A stretch of 64,000 nt of DNA. Origin: Bimastos eiseni. Its lineage: Eukaryota; Annelida; Clitellata; Crassiclitellata; Lumbricidae. The DNA is taken from positions 21,791,835 through 21,855,834 of the forward strand of contig OY365810.1 in the NCBI GenBank assembly GCA_959347315.1, read 5' to 3'. Under the pieces are notes generated by a model that searched no databases, was not told the origin of the DNA, and saw nothing but the letters and a program-made list of their open reading frames with translations. Position 1 is the first letter of the stretch, and every line of letters begins with the position of its first letter. A program made the position numbers and the translations under genes. Shown here piece after piece: positions 12,601 to 23,416 of this stretch.

Positions 12601-15163
12601 CTCATCATTTTCACTGGTCGTCTTCTTGGTCAAGCCTTTACCATACGATGGCCTTGCAGTTGTTGTCTTTCTCGTGTCTCTTTTATGACACAATGGAACG
12701 AAAAGTTCCACAGGCCCTGGATAAATGTAACAAAATTTAGCTTAAGTAGCAATGTAACTAGATCAAATGATGCTATTTCCATATAACAAAAGCAAGACTG
12801 ATGGCAGAAGAATGAGGTTTTGATGAAATTAAGCCACTAATTAAAAAAAATAAAAAATAAATTAATGTAGCTGTTGAGGGCCTGAATTTATTTGGTAATT
12901 AATGTATAATAAAAGTTGTGATCCCAGCTAAATGTGTAACATCTAGTGCCAAGGTCCAGATCCAGGATCTGCAGAAGAGGTGACTAATGAACCACGAAAG
13001 AACTCATTGGAGCAAGAGCACCCAAGCAATGAAGCTCTAATCACCACCCATTGCATGCACAATTAAGAGCTGTTAATATTAAAGTAAGGCCTTAGAACCC
13101 AAGCAAAAAGGCTTCAATAGATACAATGGTCAATGAGGCAACAGTGAAAAAGACGCCATTAGCCATATCACCATAGTGTCATCGTTTTCTCAGTGAAAAT
13201 GCTTTCGACAACATCTTACTGTATCGTTGGCATGGTGATGAAAATGGCAGGCCTCCCAACTTCATCCTCAGCTGAGATGCAATTGTAGGTGCAGCATAAC
13301 CGTGTGCAGTTGCTGAAGCTGAATGATGATGATGGTGATTGGACACCTGTGTCAGATGCACTCTGTCATCCTTACCTCTGGCTGCTGTATAAGAGAAACA
13401 AATCCAAAGCACATTAAACGAAGAATGGCTCACCGCGCTTCTGTCACAAGGTCTACCCTAACCAGAATTTTAATTTAACCTAGAATACATGTTTGAATCG
13501 AAGGAGACCAAAGCTGTCACTTAATGATCTAGGAAACTATGGTAACTTCTAGATGATGCAATCTGCTAACCAGAAGACATCTCTCTTTGGATTGTTGGTA
13601 AATGACAATTTCACAAAGTAAATATAGTTTAACTGGCATCACTGGCAGGAACTTATTCTGTAGAAGTCTTTGACCAACTACATAAAACCGATTCAAGCTA
13701 CTCCAATTTGGATGCACTGATGCAGGCAACCCAACCGTACCATAATACAATGCAAAGGAATTTAAAAATGATATGGACACCAGCCAAGGCTTTATGAACA
13801 CAGATGCATATTCGGACTTTCTAACATACACAACAAACCTAAGTTGCAAAGACATGTCCCAATGCACATTACACCGTCATCACAATTATGCATCCATCAG
13901 TCGTCTCTAAGTCTGCTTAATTCAAAAGGCAAGGACACAAACAATGGAAGAAGGAAAACAGATGACAACAGGATAGAACGAGACACCAACAAACAGGTAA
14001 ACTAAAATCTTCTAAATACATTTGATATTTTATACCAAAATCATAAATTATGTCAGTTAGCAGCTTACCTCTCTATACATTTCTCATGTAATTCATGTTT
14101 CAAACGATAAAAAGTAGAAAATCGTGTCATTGCTAAACAAAAATCCAATAAAAAACAAATGAAGAAAACCAAAGGCAGTAATTAACACATGTAATGCTAC
14201 CTTAAAATGTCACCATGTGTGACTGTACAAAATAAAATAACACGTACTCAAAACCCAACTGAAAACAACCAAAAGTTAATTAAATTGTGGAGTTAAGAAT
14301 TAAAAACTTCAGAACATGTATACTACACAACCGATTTCCATAGCAAACTAAATCTGAAAACTGATAAAAACAGAAATAGACAAATAAATTTGTTCAAATA
14401 TTTGACAAACACTGACAAGTTGATGCTCACCTAATTTTAGTTTGAACAATTCACTGCTTCACAGGTTTAACAACTGAACCATAATTCACTTGACTTAAGG
14501 CTATAACTCAGCAAAAGAAACTTGAACCAATCTTTGCCATTAATACTCAAACAGCAGCACAAACATTTTCCACTTGCAACTATCAAGAGTATTATTTTAA
14601 AATACATTTTAAACGTTCTATAGTAATCATTACATTATAAACTGAACTTCTTTAGCATGTTGATCAGTCTTAACTTACAAAATTAACTACACTTCTTAAG
14701 CACTTTAACCACTGGCAAACAAGAAATTACAATATGTCAGCAAACTGCATCATATCACCATAAATAATAACAATCGGTACTAGAAAAAGTAGACATGACC
14801 ACAACAGTAGACTGACCATGTGTATGCCATATCGATTACTATTCTACACGTCTTAAATAATACTAATGAAGTTAAATGAAGTAATTAACATCTAAAAGTG
14901 ATATTAATAGATGGAAAATAACAAGAGAAGAAACTTAATAACAACAAAAAACTTGGTTTTATCCATAACATAACATATCACACAGCATCAGATAAAATAT
15001 AGCACAAGCAAATTAGCCTGAACAGAAGAGACATCCAAATATTACAGGCAAACAAACAACAATAAGGTAAAGTAAGAGAAATTACTTGATCCGTACATGA
15101 CATCTGACCAGCAGCAGAATCTTTCTCTGCAACATCACAGTTTGACATAATGTTTCTGTGCAC
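6391..15163 (-). CDS. Gene A: nine-exon model, unknown protein (5' end missing)
   Basis: Exons in transcript order are 15086-15163, 14431-14453, 14069-14132, 13220-13377, 12424-12716, 11039-11196, 10254-10404, 7434-9247 and 6391-6607. All junctions are GT/AG, and the codon phases chain without a stop over 2956 nt to a terminal TAG. This gives 984 residues plus an unseen N-terminus. The order of features is as follows. First comes an amphipathic N-terminal helix-like stretch (MTRFSTFYRLKHELHEKCIE). Next are a His-rich stretch (NHHHHHSASATAH) and a basic Lys/Ser/Thr-rich segment. A charged stretch (EEEQHRWLAEVKKVEDERKE) follows, probably coiled coil. Then come about 600 Glu/Asp/Ser-rich residues, probably disordered, with a 10-residue repeat, and a Ser/Thr/Val-rich tail. 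No signal peptide or membrane segment is evident. I recognise no family; the composition suggests an intracellular scaffold-type protein, but that is inference. Confidence is high for the five middle exons and the large exon, moderate for the last exon, and low for the first two. Confidence 0.7.
7434..9247 (-). CDS. Gene A, large 1.8-kb exon (acidic, repeat-bearing)
   Basis: The acceptor at the high end has a strong tract (tgtttttgtcttttgatctatgtag) and enters in phase 0 with FYCINENLRINFKVEW. The exon encodes 604 codons plus two bases. It is rich in Glu, Ser, Asp and Gly and low in long hydrophobic runs, which argues for disorder. Near its start are four decapeptide units of the type VEGVTGDASI. 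The open frame runs into TGA at 7430-7432, but that TGA lies inside a good donor (AAA|GTGAGC). Splicing there with phase 2 joins perfectly to the exon at 6391-6607. I therefore prefer an internal exon over a terminal one. No frameshift or internal stop is present. Confidence 0.85.
8907..9026 (-). repeat. In-frame 30-bp coding minisatellite, 4 copies
   Basis: Four 30-bp units start at 8907, 8937, 8967 and 8997 and sit in frame in the large exon of gene A. They encode ten-residue units such as VEGVTGDASI and VEEVAGDASI. Because the unit is a multiple of three, copy-number changes would not break the reading frame. The outer units carry more substitutions than the two middle ones, which suggests recent expansion in the centre. 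Confidence 0.9.
10254..10404 (-). CDS. Gene A, exon with charged helix
   Basis: Acceptor tgttggttgttggttag, donor GAG|GTGTGT. The first base completes an Arg codon (AG|G). Fifty codons follow, beginning AVEKKTENRGTLQLP and ending LAEVKKVEDERKE. The second half is strongly charged with a Leu/Val/Trp pattern suited to a coiled coil. The exon ends in phase 0, as the large exon requires. Confidence 0.8.
11039..11196 (-). CDS. Gene A, exon 6
   Basis: Acceptor tttgttgcag, donor AAGAG|GTGATT. The exon enters in phase 0 with LKDLNCDKEWNTHKVP, continues with LVKANNLRQISAARGPDEKR, and ends GIPPKLSQTK plus two bases that pair with the next exon to give Arg. This is the segment that looks most like a conserved motif, though I cannot name it. 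Confidence 0.8.
12424..12716 (-). CDS. Gene A, exon 5 (basic, low complexity)
   Basis: Acceptor ttacatttatccag, donor CACAG|GTTAGG. The first two bases complete an Arg codon; then the exon reads PVELFVPLCHKRDTRKTTTA. It continues with 80 Lys, Ser, Thr and Asn-rich residues and ends STLSDSQ in phase 0. The composition suggests a flexible basic linker. Confidence 0.8.
13220..13377 (-). CDS. Gene A, exon 4 (His run)
   Basis: The acceptor is a tandem NAG cluster (ttatacagcagccag). The third AG gives the right phase with the upstream exon (AG|A makes Arg, then GKDDRVHLTQ). The exon contains five consecutive His followed by SASATAHGYAAPTIASQL, then GGLPFSSPCQRY. The donor is ATACA|GTAAGA. Use of the earlier AGs would shift the entry phase, so the choice depends on exon 3 being real. 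Confidence 0.7.
14069..14132 (-). CDS. Gene A, exon 3 (helical segment)
   Basis: A strong acceptor (ggatttttgtttag) and a strong donor (GAGAG|GTAAGC) bound 64 nt. The only open frame reads MTRFSTFYRLKHELHEKCIE, an amphipathic helix-like sequence. It joins in phase to exon 4, completing Arg. Confidence 0.6.
14431..14453 (-). CDS. Gene A, candidate 23-nt microexon
   Basis: A good donor (AATTAG|GTGAGC) and a weak acceptor (cctgtgaagcag) bound 23 nt that read ELFKLKL. The entry and exit phases are exactly those needed between the flanking candidate exons. This is supported only by phase and splice sites. Confidence 0.3.
15086..15163 (-). CDS. Gene A, candidate upstream exon
   Basis: A strong acceptor (ttattttttttatttctag) and donor GATCAA|GTAATT bound 78 nt. 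Two frames are open. One ends in the phase required by the microexon (reading VMLQRKILLLVRCHVRI). The other starts and ends in phase 0 (reading VHRNIMSNCDVAEKDS) and would need a different partner. An exon here is likely; its frame is not settled. Confidence 0.4.
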
Positions 15164-15687
15164 CTAGAAATAAAAAAAATAATAAAAAACTTACATTGTT
15201 CATACAAGATCTGCATTCAAACTGATTTAACTGAACCCTTAGGACACACATAAAAAAACCCAGCTTATTAAGTGCACTCATTAGCTTTCTTGAAACCACA
15301 TTGAGAACAAGTTCTTGTCCAGGTCTGTTTGAGCAACATCTCTTACTAAATATTTAGAAATCCATTAGACATGGTAGCCAACTTGTTAAGAGTGCTCAAT
15401 GAAGGTTCCCTCCATTAGACAGACACAGTGTAAGATCCGTGATCAGGTCCTTCACTCACACAACTGCTCAGAACCATTAACTGATGCTGCCTGGTCATCA
15501 GATAATCAATTAGACATTGCTTAATAAATTAATAATACTAATAATAACTATGCTACATAAACAAATAAACTTCTCAAAATGTATCATGGAACCATTTTAT
15601 TCTGTTATGCTTCATGTACAAAACTGGTTGCTGTCAAGTTTTTATTGAAATTGTGCAAAGTTTCAAGGTTGCTCAATAAAGTCAATG
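15164..15687. other. Upstream of gene A, no further exon found
   Basis: Gene A must extend further upstream (the first listed exon starts with a partial codon), but I could not identify another exon with matching phase in this stretch. No promoter-like block was seen. Confidence 0.3.
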
Positions 15688-15807
15688 TGTCCAAAGTAAG
15701 ATGCAATGTATTTGCTGTCAACATGTCCAAAGTAAGATGCAATGAATTTGCTGTCAATGTGTCTAAAGTAAGATGCAATGTATTTGCTGTCAACTTGTCC
15801 AAGGTAA
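15688..15807. repeat. 36-bp minisatellite, 3.3 copies
   Basis: Units start at 15688, 15724, 15760 and 15796 (last one partial). They contain tgtccaaagtaagatgcaat followed by a variable t/a and then tttgctgtcaa. The 12-codon periodicity opens artificial frames on both strands (for example LTANTLHLTLDT on the minus strand). These look like a consequence of the repeat, not a gene. Confidence 0.9.
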
Positions 15808-18382
15808 AGCTGGGACATGATGTTGCAGAGTTTGCAATCAATCGAGCCTCCATTCGGGGAGCCAGGATGGCAAACCACAGTCAGATAGCTGGCAGATTAA
15901 AAATCAACTTTAGTCGACAAGATATACCACTACTTCAAACTGTACATCGTGACGGGAAGACTGATGTGGGTGTGTAAAGGATTGGGTGGGGTGGCAGACT
16001 GGATCAAAGCCAGCCATGTGCTTTGAAACAAGATAAAATGCAGGATGTCGATCAGGTGCATGTCCTCTGCTCAAGACTAGACTTGAAAAAGACCTACTGA
16101 ATCTTGCTTATTGGCACAAAGTGTATGAAGTCATAATTAGTGATGGTTTCAAACATACATCTAGGCCATCAAGTTGGTTCAGACATTGCACTTTTCAACC
16201 AGGTTCTTGAAAACTGACCATACATGGATACAGATAACTTTAAGACAGACGGCACTTCACAATCGGAAACATTAAGAAATTCTGGTAGCACACTAAAAAC
16301 TCAAACATAATGCGATGAATGTGCCAAAAACGCTGTACAAAGCAGCACTCAGCTTCGAATTATGTACCCCAAGGGTACACGACATATCAAAGGTGAGACA
16401 AAATAGAGAATTATGAATTAGAATCTTAGTATAAACAATCCTTACAGTCCAGTTTGAATTTTGAACTCAGCGGGTGTACTGCTATGTCCATGAAATTATT
16501 CCAGGGTAGGTCTACCCAATTGCGAAAGTCCCATTTGGAAGAAAATGAGGTGAACTAGTGCGCACCCTGAACGACATTGCAGAGCAGCGTGCAAACTCAA
16601 TTAAGATTTTGTTCTATTTTATAAAAAATGGCCTGTGTTTGGACCAGAATATTCATTGCATTAGCATACTTCATTTTTGTGAATCTAGCACATTTGAACT
16701 GAAAAGAAAATCAAATAGAATGGGCTGGTGCTGAAAAAATCCAGCTATTTACATGCCATTTAGCCTTTGTTTCCATGATTAAACCGGTAAGTCACCGTCA
16801 ACTCATTGTATTCAGCATAGTTCCCATCATAGAAATAGTCTAATTCTTATACTTAATAAAATGACACATGGCTGCTAAGAACTTATGATCATTCAACTGG
16901 AAAACAGTTACCAAAACTATGAGCACAAAAAGATTTCAGAAGGATAAACCATAAGACAATCTAATTGCGATCACCAAATTTCTAAAGAGCCGCTTGAAAG
17001 CTAAGCACATGGCACCAGAATTTTAACAAGTTGTCCAGAAATATCAAGCAAAAACCCATGTCCCAACTGCAGACAGATCAAAGACAGTTCTAAGGAGACT
17101 TAGGAACTGGCAAGGAGGGTTTTGTTTAGACTGATAAGGATTGGCAAGGAGACAAAGGAGCCTGAGGCAGATAATAATGGGGAGTGGCAATACAGGACAC
17201 CCCATTTAAAACTGCGAAAATGACCAAAACATGTTAATTATATGTAACAACTCATTTGGCGGCCTCTAAAACGATATTAGCCTACATTCTCCAATAGTTG
17301 CTAATAATTCTATGTCTAATCGTAATCATAATCGTCAACTTCAAACTTATAAAGTGCCATGCAAAAGCCAAGCACAGGGCACTAAATATTAATGAGCGCC
17401 TCGTCAAGTCAGAGACAGTAGAAATAACATCCAGTGCCGAAGTTAGTCCCATTGTCGTCCTTGGGATGAGCTTTTCAGGACATGAGGTCCGGGAGGGTAG
17501 TTCAAAATACGAATGAGGTCCGATTCTGGCTGCCAGAAGTTGAGAGGATGCATAGTAGGTGCTAATGTGGATTTTTAAAGAAGTGCATGGTGGATCGACG
17601 TGCGTCTGAGAGACATGGTGTAGTGTGGGATATAGCTCGGTTAAAAAATCTTGAGATAAGAAGTGACCGGGGTCAAGATAGACTGAGACAGGAGGTTGAT
17701 CGGGTAGAACGAGTTGACTGGATGGTGAAGGGTTCAAGCAACGCATTTGAACTTGCAGTAGGACCATGGTAGGAAGTTGTAAGTTGGTGATAGGATTTGT
17801 GGTGAATTCACTGTGTGATTATTAGCCAATGTTGTGATTTTACGATAGGAGTTACATGATAGTGACATGTTGCTACTTGGAATTCTGGTAGTAGCTTGAT
17901 TTAATAAGTTTTGGATAAGTTACAGTCACTTGAGGTGAGTGGATTCGAGGTCTATCTACATCATCGCCATAGTGCTGCACTCTGCCATTATTGGCTGTAA
18001 TTTTCAAAATGATTAACTTGCGTGATCATGTGCACGTGCCATTTTCTTTTTGAAATTAGAGTTTATAATTGAAAAACTTCAAATAGATGCTTTTAGGTCA
18101 AAAATTTTGAAATGGATTTCAGTTAAGTTAGGCACATTGCGCTCATTCCAATGAACCCAGCTCCCAATTGAATTTGATTTAGACTGGAGAAACTGTGGTG
18201 TCCTAGAATGGCAGAAATGAAATGTGGTCCCCCTAAATAACAGTGAAGGTAGTTTAAAAATCGAGTGTAAATTGGATATTTGTGGCAGACACGAATGCGC
18301 ATCTAACAGGAGCACAATAGATGGAAACATTGTCATGGGCGAGATGTGGGTCAAAGTTAATCAAGATGGCGTGGAAAACTTG
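15808..18382. other. Intergenic DNA with one unassigned ORF
   Basis: The only long frame is on the minus strand at 17282-17767 (161 codons, with a hydrophobic stretch LIFSALCLAFAWHFI near the end). It has no recognised domain, no family-like motif and no splice context, so I treat it as unproven. The rest is AT-rich without element ends that I could recognise. Confidence 0.35.
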
Positions 18383-18980
18383 CAGTATTGGGAGTGGTCA
18401 GTGTTGGGCACGAGACCAAAACCTTGAGACCAAGACCGAGAGGTCCAAGACCAAAACCGGGTGGTCTGAGACCAAGACCAAACTTTTTTTAATAAACAAT
18501 TCAAATTATTAAGACTCTAAACTGGAATAACACGCTTAAAACATTAATTTTATTGCTGAAGAATACTAATCTTAATAATGGTCCAGAAAACAGTTTTACC
18601 GGCCAGTCTGAACTTTTGTGGGTTCAGTCCTTGGCTTTGCCCTGAGAATATCACATTATAAATTACTTACAGTATACGATAGGTAAATACTTAAAGACAT
18701 CTGAACAAGTAGATTTACGTTCTATTTGAATGGTGTACTTGCACTCGGAATTGCGGCAATATAAAAACTGTCCTCGGGAATTGGTACTATATGCATTATA
18801 AGTTTCAAATTGAAATTACAAATGAACATTATTCCCGAAAACTGATACATTAATATTTTACAGCCTTTTATATCACTTGTTTTTTTTACTGTCTCGTACT
18901 GTTTTGAACTTAGTGTCTCGGTCTCGGCACCTCACTGTCTCGGTCTCGTCTTGAAGTTTCAAGTCTTGCATACAACACTG
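18383..18980. mobile_element. Non-autonomous hAT-like element, GAGACCAAGACC repeats
   Basis: The left end (cagtattggg, or cagtgttgggcacgag from 18399) and the right end (...tgcatacaacactg) are inverted CAGTGTTG-type termini. Just inside both ends are reiterated GAGACCAAGACCGAG words, in opposite orientation at the two ends (18410-18476 and 18897-18954). This is typical of clustered transposase-binding sites. The flanks gaaaactt (18374-18381) and gaaaacat (18981-18988) match at 7 of 8 positions, a possible target duplication. One extra base at the left makes the boundary uncertain. There is no coding capacity. Confidence 0.6.
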
Positions 18981-19929
18981 GAAAACATGGTACCTGCCGC
19001 GCAGCAAAACAAAGATACCGTAAAACGCTCGGAAACTCACGCACCCTATATTGCAAGCTTGCCGATTGCGCAACGGAGGCGAAAGATAAAATTGTATGGA
19101 GTTAGTGGGTCGGTATATCAAAGGACACTAGGACTTTCTCGATCTCAACTGGAATGATGGTGAATTATGTTTTGGAAGGGGTGCAGCAGAGGAGGATGGA
19201 AATCCAGTGTGAGATTAAACCAACCATATTGAGTGAATGTGCAATGAAGGTGGAAAGGGAGCTGGCAGAGAAAATCTCGTAATATCTCACCAACACGCGT
19301 AAGAACACAATCGATTAACGAAGCCGTCTTTGCAATTAAATTAAGCAATAATTACAACTTAAGTTTTACTAACCTGGCCACCTTTAGCTTAATGCACCTA
19401 GTTTGTCATTGATGTAAGATGTAAATTAAGTTAGTTACAAATTACACAACGACGGTCGACACATAGTCTTTCCGAATATTAATTAGACCACTTATGGCCA
19501 CGGGCCCAAGGAATATATATTCCTTGGCTACGGCCCTAGGACTGGAGCGCGCATAGTCGCATTACAAGTTGGAAATCAGCCTTCTGGCGGACCTATAGAT
19601 ATCGTGTTTTATTTCATGAATATTGCATTTAAATGCGTGGCAGTTGACAATATTCATGAAGCGAAATCGACAAATTAGCACGCGGTTAAATATGTGCTTA
19701 TTTGCTGCACTTGGTCAGATTTTAACTAACTTCACCCTGCCTGACTCTTTGGATTTTGACCCTCTGCCCATCGATTTTTTAAAGTGCCTCTGTTAAGCTA
19801 GTTCCCACGATTTCGCTTTTGCAGACGATGTAGAAATGTTGAGATTACAATTACGATATGATTACGACCCGAGAAAAAGGCAGTGGCGGAAAAATCGAAG
19901 CAGTCAACCTAGCTAATGGCCCATACTAT
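18981..19929. other. Intergenic DNA
   Basis: No gene recognised. It contains the perfect 22-bp palindrome at 19506-19527, listed separately. Confidence 0.4.
19506..19527. repeat. Perfect 22-bp palindrome
   Basis: The sequence reads ccaaggaatat followed by its exact reverse complement. Imperfect complementarity continues outward (gggcc on the left, ggccc on the right), so this may be the core or joined ends of a small GGGCC-type MITE. Confidence 0.8.
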
Positions 19930-19934
19930 GGCTG

Positions 19935-20195
19935 CTAACAATACTGGAAAAAAGTATTGCGATACCAATACTTTCACCAATACTTTTTGGCGAGCCAGTT
20001 TCCTGTTTATTCATACATAACATTGGCTAAAGAAAAAGAAGTATAATTACACTATTTTTTACATACGAAAAATCAGTAGCCTGGAGCTACAATTATTATT
20101 TTGACATGTCAAAGATCTGTATAATTGCAATAATATTTTTTACATGAAAAAATCAGAATGACTACAATTATTATTTATTATTTAAAAAAGTGTGT
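19935..20195 (+). mobile_element. End of AGTATTGCGATACC-type element
   Basis: Starts tgctaacaatactgg and continues with words such as aagtattgcgataccaatac, matching the reverse complement of the end of the element at 44765-45750. The opposite terminus was not found, so this copy is truncated or decayed. The adjoining tRNA-like segment (20196-20482) also recurs in the other copy in the same relative order. Confidence 0.5.
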
Positions 20196-20482
20196 TCTGC
20201 TCCAGCGTGCTACACGATGGCGTATCGGTAATGCGCTTGCTCGCGTACGTAGCATGCGGTTGCGAGTTCGAATCCGTGTAACGACCCTGGGCAAGTTGTT
20301 TGCAAACACATACCTTTGTTAATAAGCAATAAGCTGGGAAGTAAACGGCAAGTCCTACTATATCACTGGCCCCGTGTCCAGGACCTTCGTCCGTTGCCGG
20401 CTCAAGGGCCTAGGAAAAGGAGATGAGCACCTCTTCAACGTTCCGTATGGAATATGGACTGACTTTACTACTCAATGATGTG
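20196..20482 (+). mobile_element. tRNA-derived SINE-like repeat, family 1
   Basis: A tRNA-like head carries an A-box-like tggcgtatcgg (20218-20228) and a B box gagttcgaatcc (20264-20275), the RNA polymerase III promoter arrangement. A body continues to about 20482. A second copy lies inverted at 45085-45352 and shares the body (for example gggaagtaaacggcaagtcc), but its B-box region is eroded. Both copies sit beside AGTATTGCGATACC-type ends, so the tRNA-like unit may now travel as cargo of a DNA element. Confidence 0.65.
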
Positions 20483-20499
20483 CGTAGAGGGGGAAACAC

Positions 20500-22384
20500 T
20501 ATACACGATCGTTTCCCTAATTATAGATTCCTTATATTCTGTGACGAACTCCCACCCTGACCTAGATTTCCGGGGTCTAACCTATCTTGGGTCGACTGCA
20601 AGCAGAGGTCCATATGCCAGTAGGCCGATGGCATCCGCGCCCCATGGTCAAGAGGTGACTCATGACTAGTGAGTCCAGGTTCTAGCCTAGGGTTTTGCCC
20701 CTGCCCTGCATGATTTTCAGGTGGCTCGATAGGGGAAGCACCCCGGCTGGAGCGGGGCCACATTTGATGAGACCTTTTTCTATAAATAAGTACAAAATAA
20801 CTACAAATGCAACGATTTGATAATATTAACATATCTCTTTGAAATGACTAAACACAATCTCAGCAATGTCTCACAATTCTAACTATGCTTTAATTATAAG
20901 AATCAGAGAGCCTATACGCGGCCACTTCAAACGACTTTGAGGCGATCGTCTACCTCAGGCCAAACAAAGTGGACCGTCTGCTAAAATGTCTTACTATACT
21001 CTATAACTCTGCAACTCTAGACTGTATCACCGTATCTCACCTCTCTTTCTGGCACCGGACGCTTCTTCTATCTCTCGTCCGCTGCTTCTCTCTCTCTGTC
21101 TGTCTGTCTGTCTCTGTCTCTGTCTTTCTCTCATTCACATCCCTCACCTGTCTTTCTCCTTTGTCCAGTCACCTCTCTAAGCCTCTGGTCCAGTGGTCAG
21201 CCAGCCAGGCCGTCCCATCTGGTCAGTCAGCCGGCCACTGGCTGTTCTCCTTAGGTAACACAAAGTTAATCATCAGTGACAATGGTCAAAGAAATAGATA
21301 AAAAGTTACAAATTTTAAGAATACACATAATTTATAGCCTATAATGAATTCATAATGCGGCAGGCATACTTCTGAAAATTTGAACGCTGGAAGCACAGTG
21401 AGTCCAAGGTTTCATCACCGAGTCTGCAACCCGGAGTAGATATCGACCTAACACCGACAGCAGAAAACTTAATTGCAATTACGTGTTCAATCAAAAATAA
21501 TGCCAACAGACTCCTCATCACTATAGCCTTTCTGTCGTGGCGTTTGTATCTTTGTAAAGAATCAAACTCTCTACAAACTTTGGAGTCATTCTGAGGGCTT
21601 AACTTTATTCAGCGTTCCCGAAATATCGGTCGATATACAGGAAGACACGAGAGTACGTCTTATTGTGCACAGTTCATAAAACTAATAGCACAATTATTAA
21701 AAGTCATACCTCACATGAAATATAGGGCCCATATTAAGCTATATCATAATTCATATATAACATAATTATGTAAATAAAATAAAGTTCTGCATCTTGTGTT
21801 AAATGAATATGATGATAATAATAATAACAACAACAATGATAATAACTGCTATTTAAACCCATAATTTCACTTCCGAAATTCCGGATTTCGTGCTTAAAAA
21901 ATTCCGGAATTTCGGTATTTATGAAAAATTCCGAAGTTCCAATCTCTACTTATACTCTTACTGGAGTGAATCATTATCAGTTTATATTTGTTATATAATT
22001 GTAAATGACAAAAAAATACTTTCTGACCGACAGAGGCACTACGGTGAGAGGCGCTGCGACACGGCCACGACAACGACCATGATTAGAAACGAAAGGTTGG
22101 TCCATTCTTACTGGGATTAGTTGCCCTCGTTATGACAGAGAGGTCGTTGGTTCTCAATGTCATTAGTTTATCGTCTGCTGTAATGTGCTTGCAAGTAGAA
22201 GTTATTAATTTTATTCTTTAAACAAATTATTCACAAATGCTTTTCGCCACAACACTTTTAATTGTGTACTTTGTGTATGCTGCAGTTGGTATGACAATTT
22301 TTCGATGAATTATTATTTAAATCATTATCAATTCTTAGAATGGGAAACGAATTTTAAAGACTGGTCTAGCATTGTATAGGTATA
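20500..22384. other. Intergenic DNA with simple repeats
   Basis: Contains a CT/TCTG-rich microsatellite at about 21090-21135 and an AAT/AAC-rich run at about 21810-21845. No exon or element end was recognised. Confidence 0.4.
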
Positions 22385-22393
22385 CTTGTAAAT
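22385..22393. repeat. 9-bp target duplication, left
   Basis: cttgtaaat, identical to 26474-26482. It directly abuts the first base of the left terminal inverted repeat. Confidence 0.8.
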
Positions 22394-23416
22394 ATGTCTG
22401 TCAAGTTGAAACACACATTCCCTTTCACATTCGACGACACATTCGCCAGGAGAGCGATATCCCCAGGCAATAGCCTTTGCTATTCAAAAGTTATGGCATC
22501 ACTTCCACAGCCAAGTTAACGGTCTTACACGGCATACAGGCCTAAGCCATTCACACCACATACACACCAATAACCTCTCTACTCAAGACACCAAACCGCT
22601 TTTTTGTACAATACATAATGTACCCTGTACCATCAACCAAACTTTGCTATTTAATGCACTATAATGCCTATGCATTGGAATAGGGCCTAACTTTGACAGC
22701 AAAATTAACAGTCTCTACCGCATAAAGGCCTAAGCCATTCACTCCACATACACAGCAATAACCCATACACTCAATACACCAAACCCCTTTTTTGTACAAT
22801 TCGTAATGTACCCTCTACCATCGATCAAACTTTGGTATTTAATGCACTATAATGCCTATGCATTGGAATAGGGCCTAACTTTGACAGCTAAATTGATGGT
22901 CTCTACAGCATACAGGCCTAAGCCATTCACTCCACAAACGCAGCAATAACCCATACACTCAATACACCAAACCCCTTTTTTGTACAATTCGTAATGTACC
23001 CTCTACCATCGATCAAACTTTTGGTATTTAATACACTATAATGCCTATGCATTGTAATAGGGCCTAACTTAGACAGCTAAATTGATGGTCTCTACGGCAT
23101 ACAGGTCTAAGCCATTCACTCCACATACACAGCAATAATCTCTCTACTCAATACACCAAACCCCATTTTTGTACAATACATAATGTGCCCTCTACCATCG
23201 ATCAAACTTTTGGTATTTAATGCACTTTAATGCCGATGCATTGTAATAGGACCTAACTTAGACAGCTAAATTGATGGTCTCTGACAACATACAGGCCTAC
23301 GCCATCCACACCACATACACAGCAATAACCTTTCTACTCAATACATCAAACCCCTTTTTTGTACAATTCGTAATGTACCCTCTACCACCGATCAAACTTT
23401 GCTATTTAATGAACTA

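Noticed and set aside
13529..13867. 113-codon open frame on the minus strand within gene A intron 4
   Set aside because: No splice sites with compatible phase, and exons 3 and 4 join without it.
15688..15807. Possible CRISPR-like array (36-bp period)
   Set aside because: The units are contiguous with no spacers, in animal DNA; it is a minisatellite.
15605..15977. Repetitive open frames on both strands (LTANTLHLTLDT-like)
   Set aside because: They arise from the 36-bp minisatellite, whose unit is a multiple of three, so the frames stay open without coding.
17282..17767. 161-codon open frame on the minus strand with a hydrophobic segment
   Set aside because: No motif, no splice context, composition looks random; kept only as a note in the intergenic entry.
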